A stretch of DNA of 64,000 nt from Apostichopus japonicus (taxonomy: Eukaryota; Echinodermata; Holothuroidea; Aspidochirotida; Stichopodidae): NCBI RefSeq assembly GCF_037975245.1, contig NC_092570.1, positions 15,966,501-16,030,500 on the forward strand, given 5' to 3'. The translations under genes and the position numbers were made by a program. Positions 60,801-64,000 of this stretch are shown one piece after another (the first letter of the stretch is position 1; each line of letters begins with the position of its first letter). Below the pieces are notes generated by a model. It did no database searches and was not told the DNA's origin. It saw only the letters and a program-made list of their open reading frames with translations.

Positions 60801-61660
60801 AGTCTGTTGCGGCTACTCCTCCTGGAAATGGTTCAATTAACGAACAGGTCCTACACAGTTTATTTGCAAATGAATGAAACCAGTGGCTATAAAATTAGTA
60901 GATAATGAAGAATAATGTACTTACTAGCTGCTTTCTCCTTCAAGTGACAAGGATGGCAGAGGGCTCTTGAAAACAAAGAAAGGGGGAGAAACCTTGAGTA
61001 TAAATTTCTGATCTAGTTCAGTAGACACATTGCACGATTACATGATATAAATTACTATAAATGACACGTGTATGATTATTATAGGTGCAAACATGTCAAA
61101 ATGTTGCACAGAAGCTAGTGGGGTAGTTTGGTGGGGGTTTGGGTGGGGGAGGGGTAGGGGAAACTGTTTAAATGTGGCAAATACAGTATGTGTAAACTAC
61201 ATAGTTACTTGAGAGAGCTTGGGTGGAGTAAATAAGAACCTGACATGGAAATCAATGGTTCCATTCATTTTCAAGCCCACACAATCACTAATGCAAAGTT
61301 ATTCCAAATTTGAGACAAACCTCCAAAAACTTAGCATACAGTAAACTTGCTAATTTAAGCTCAATGGATACATAATGTACAAATGAAAAGAAATATTTGC
61401 AGGAAACCATATTTCTTTTGTTGTTTGTTCTTGATAAATTATTTAGATACAGAACCTACTTGGAACCTCAAATAGACTCTCCATTTCTATCTCTAACTTC
61501 CAATTTCCCAAAATGATACCTCCAAGTCCTCCGTTCCTTACCTTCCCCTGTTCTTCACGAAGCCTGTATCCGCAAGTTGCGTCCCACAGAGTTGACATAG
61601 GAAACATGCCGGATGCCAATTGTTATTCATAGCCTTGATGACTCGACCAATCACAAATTC
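54717..61660 (-). CDS. LIMS: PINCH/LIMS LIM-only adaptor, nine exons (LIM2 to C-terminus)
   Basis: Minus-strand exons 61542-61660, 60925-60965, 59678-59708, 58477-58554, 57592-57742, 57062-57154, 56629-56677, 56047-56122 and 54717-54837 join without a frame break to 252 residues plus stop. PINCH proteins have five LIM zinc domains and link integrin-linked kinase, Nck2 and RSU1 at focal adhesions. Readable parts are LIM2 ([20 protein letters not shown]), LIM3 ([18 protein letters not shown]), LIM4 ([40 protein letters not shown]) and LIM5 ([25 protein letters not shown]), then a basic tail [19 protein letters not shown]4 is near-identical to vertebrates, while LIM5 is clearly diverged. LIM1 (needed for ILK binding) must lie right of the window. 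Confidence 0.95.
54875..54962. repeat. G-rich minisatellite (GGGTGTAGGG-like) in the last PINCH intron
   Basis: Repeated runs of three to six G on the plus strand, which is the non-template side for PINCH. It could form quadruplexes in DNA. Confidence 0.6.
55559..55815 (-). mobile_element. One-ended copy of the piggyBac-like MITE in a PINCH intron
   Basis: The left edge TTAA (55555-55558) is followed by AGGGTGTGAAGACTTGCGC. The interior is the reverse complement of 4900-5250. The far terminal repeat is missing. Confidence 0.65.
56047..56122 (-). CDS. LIMS: PINCH exon, LIM5
   Basis: 76 bp encoding [18 protein letters not shown] and DTLLNTK. The acceptor is cgttccAG and the donor is ACAAA|gtaagc. 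Confidence 0.92.
56629..56677 (-). CDS. LIMS: PINCH exon, start of LIM5
   Basis: 49 bp encoding [16 protein letters not shown]. The donor is GAAA|gtaagt. The sequence between the zinc pairs is unlike the usual NRVIEGDVVSALNKAW. Confidence 0.9.
57062..57154 (-). CDS. LIMS: PINCH exon, LIM4
   Basis: 31 codons: [20 protein letters not shown] then [11 protein letters not shown]. The acceptor is cttccAG and the donor is CAG|gtatat. Confidence 0.96.
57592..57742 (-). CDS. LIMS: PINCH exon, LIM3-LIM4
   Basis: 151 bp with [17 protein letters not shown] and [20 protein letters not shown]. The donor is GAG|gtgtgt. Confidence 0.96.
58477..58554 (-). CDS. LIMS: PINCH exon, LIM3
   Basis: 78 bp encoding [20 protein letters not shown] then FNCGSC. 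The acceptor is ttattatcacAG and the donor is GTGG|gtaagt. Confidence 0.93.
59678..59708 (-). CDS. LIMS: PINCH exon, start of LIM3
   Basis: A 31-bp micro-exon encoding [10 protein letters not shown]. The acceptor is cacccatAG and the donor is GCCA|gtaagt. Too short for ORF finding, but fixed by phase and family. Confidence 0.92.
60925..60965 (-). CDS. LIMS: PINCH exon, end of LIM2
   Basis: 41 bp encoding [14 protein letters not shown]. The acceptor is gttttcaAG and the donor is GCTA|gtaagt. Confidence 0.92.
61542..61660 (-). CDS. LIMS: PINCH exon, LIM2
   Basis: 39 codons plus two bases. It encodes [17 protein letters not shown] and [11 protein letters not shown]. The donor is GGAAG|gtaagg. 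Acceptor set at ...aaagAG 61661-61662; a two-base alternative exists. Confidence 0.9.
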
Positions 61661-61662
61661 CT

Positions 61663-64000
61663 CTTTAAAAGTCAGAGAGCGGGGGAGAGAGAGAAAACAG
61701 AAATATAGTCAGAAATATATTTGTGAGCACGACGTGCAGGTGAAATAATTTAGTGTGTGTGAAGAGGCCTGCGACGTGATGAACGATACATACAGGACAA
61801 GTTTATCAAGCATAGAAAGAACGTGGCAGTTTGTTGAACTCGACAAATTGGTACCGCATTTAGATTCTGGGAAAAGGGGCACAATGACTGCGGATGGGAT
61901 ACTGTAAAAGGGGTGTTATGTAATCCAAGCTGACAAACAAAAACCAAGATGCTCTTCTATTTCCAAGGCTAAACTTAAAATCAGGAGGCACCTTCACTTG
62001 CTCAGTATCTACTCCTATATATATATTATTAATTTAACAAATTAAGAAAAAGGCTACTAAGCCAATTGCCACCTACGTATAGCACACACATTACCAATTA
62101 TAAACCCCCCCCCCCCAAAAAAAAAAAAACCTTCCTTAAATCCAATTTTCTGATATCCTAATTTCCTGCATTTTTTTTCTTTCTCTTCTTTGAGACAGAA
62201 AGGTGCCAAGATACAAGTCATTTTCTCCTTCTTCACACTTCAGATTAATTTTACAGTTTGGCAAATCACACCATACCTTAAAGGCCTTCCATCCCTCCAT
62301 TATATTTTTCACACATCTCATACGTTGAAGGTGTCTTACGTCCTTATTTATAAGATGAATAATTTACGAATGGCGAGCCCCCCCCCAGGGCAGTTTACGA
62401 TATTTTTGTATTGAGCGACTTATAGGCTAGAAGGCCAGAACCAGTTGGGAATTTGCTCTTTGGAATTCAGTGTGGTTCACTAAATGATGAATCTACTGTA
62501 CTGTAGTTCTGACAATAACTAATTTTGCACTTATTACTGTAACTCTCTTTCACTGTGTACGATACTGTATCATGTCAAATTACAAGCATGGCGAGAGAAT
62601 TATGCGAACCTCGACGAAGAGGACAGTAAATGTCCTGATATTAAACTTAAGAGAGGACACAAACCCCAAGCATCACCTTAATATATATGATGAGAATAGA
62701 GAAGAACAACAATTCCCCCAAAACAGAGCTCTAAGAAAAACCTTGCTTCATTTGGGAGATATCCTGGTTTAAAAGTCTTGCCTCAGACTGTATTTTTTAA
62801 TCTTTATTTTATTAAAAATTTGTGATGTTGTACAGTGCCCACTGGGATCTGAAATCCTTTCCTTTCTCTTGCACTGTAGTATACATGGCATTTCAATATC
62901 TACTGTACATTAAATACCAAAATCATCGAGGTAACGTTGTGCAGGCCTCCTAACCCTAGATTGCTACAGTTAGAGTCGAGAGGTCAACTTTGTGTCACTT
63001 CTGAATAATTTACTTCTGGAAAGTCTTTAACAGAATCTTTTAGATTTCAGAAACAATGATCTACAAATTATGCTGTACAGGTATCATGATACCTCTCAAA
63101 TTGTGCGAAATGAACAAACCTTCCTTGGGAAAATTCAATCATGACCAATCTGAGTTTTAATTTGATGCAAATAGGCTATCATCTCGGAGAAAGTTCTCGG
63201 ACTATTAAAAGTGATAGATTCGGAAGGGAGGGAGTGGGTCATCGACCCTGGTTGTAGGAATCATTGGAGGGCAATGTTAAAACTTATCAATATCTTTGGG
63301 CCGGGTAGGGTGAATAGTTCAACCGAGGGGGTTTGTTGACGTATTGAGAAGTGACGAAGGGAGATGACCTTTTCACGAGACAGGTCAAACATCTCAATTA
63401 TTTTGATGACTCTGTTGCAATCCACTGTGTCAGTTAATCACTTTTGCAGTTGCTGTTTCCAATTTACTAAAACAATAGGAAACACAGTACTTTCATAACT
63501 AGTGTACAGTATTAATAATATGAGGCCTACCAATGGGACCTCGGCTGATCCTTGCAGAACCAGCCACATTAATTCAAATGCAAATTGATGTACCTGTAGT
63601 ACATGACTAGTCGGTATGTCATTAAAGCTGAAAGCTTTGTAATTTACAAAATAAAATTCTCCCTGTGTCTGTCTGTCTCTGACAGTGAACAGACCCATAA
63701 ATAACCAACGGTAGTGTTGTTGTGGCTGAATGACGTTTAATGTGTTAAGCCAAAGCAATTCATTGGACAGGTTTACACCGGGTTGCTGTTTTACAGTAGT
63801 GTGTCTGATCAATGGCGGACCATACGGTACACGGTAATAGGGTTTACCGATCTTAAATTTAGTTATGATTAGTAATGTAGGCACTATATTAATAATGTGT
63901 GTCTGATCAATGGCAGCCCGTACAGTGCACGGTAAAAGGGTTTACCAATCTTAAATTTAATTATGATTATTAATGTAGGCACTACACACGTATAAATTAA
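61663..64000. other. PINCH upstream intron or 5' region; nothing confirmed
   Basis: No LIM1 exon was found. A 95-97-bp tandem duplication (each unit starting GTGTGTCTGATCAATGGC) lies at 63799-63895 and 63896-63990. The 148-codon frame over its left part is not supported as a gene. Confidence 0.5.
63799..63990. repeat. Two-unit tandem duplication, ~96 bp
   Basis: The units differ at about ten positions, so the duplication is not recent. Confidence 0.85.

Noticed and set aside
62136-62321. LIM1 exon of PINCH
   Set aside because: The minus-strand frame has Cys residues but neither LIM spacing nor the expected PINCH LIM1 sequence.
63438-63884. Minus-strand frame of 148 codons
   Set aside because: It runs into a tandem duplication and shows no recognised motif. 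Chance or repeat-derived.

Overview
The window is nuclear DNA from an animal. Genes are split by GT-AG introns, intergenic space is large, and transposons, tRNA-derived SINEs and TA/TG microsatellites are dense. DIRS and hAT elements, together with the PINCH and LAMP gene structures, suggest a marine invertebrate deuterostome. An echinoderm is my best guess, but the sequence alone does not prove it.

Four multi-exon genes can be read by joining exons in phase. (1) At 1113-3098 (+) are the last three exons of a gene whose C-terminal 115 residues resemble the second lobe of bacterial amino-acid-binding proteins (SBP family 3). (2) At 14080-18670 (+) is a complete five-exon LAMP-like type I membrane protein of 223 residues (LAMP-A). 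(3) At 33336-42548 (-) is a second LAMP-like gene lacking only its first coding exon (LAMP-B). It has a Thr-rich stalk, the LAMP fold and a YRRF lysosomal sorting signal. The two LAMP-like genes converge tail to tail and share intron phases 1-0-1-1, so they are old paralogues. (4) At 54717-61660 (-) are nine exons of a PINCH/LIMS gene (LIM2 to the C-terminus, 252 residues). LIM1 lies beyond the right edge.

The rest is mostly mobile DNA. A 373-bp tRNA-SINE-containing unit is tandem at the left edge and reappears inverted near 6.6 kb. A degenerate DIRS-type retrotransposon fills about 7.9-10.9 kb, and a LINE reverse-transcriptase relic lies at 24.0-24.7 kb. A very young, internally deleted Ty3/gypsy element with two identical 182-bp LTRs and a 5-bp target duplication lies at 45846-48172. 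At least twelve hAT-like elements have terminal repeats and perfect 8-bp target duplications, with two- and three-level nesting at 20.1-22.4 and 24.9-26.7 kb. A roughly 110-bp hairpin-containing module is shared by many of them although their termini differ.

The most unusual structure is the minisatellite of about 37 units at 38.0-40.2 kb, inside an intron of LAMP-B. Its unit is the 3' end of the neighbouring coding exon plus that exon's 5' splice site, so the array holds dozens of copies of an exon end and donor in register with the true one. Other structures of note are a palindromic minisatellite (2.81-3.01 kb), a large foldback against a LAMP-B splice acceptor (37.08-37.26 kb), an inverted MITE pair flanking LAMP-A exons 3-4, and a U2 snRNA-like sequence (42.63 kb).
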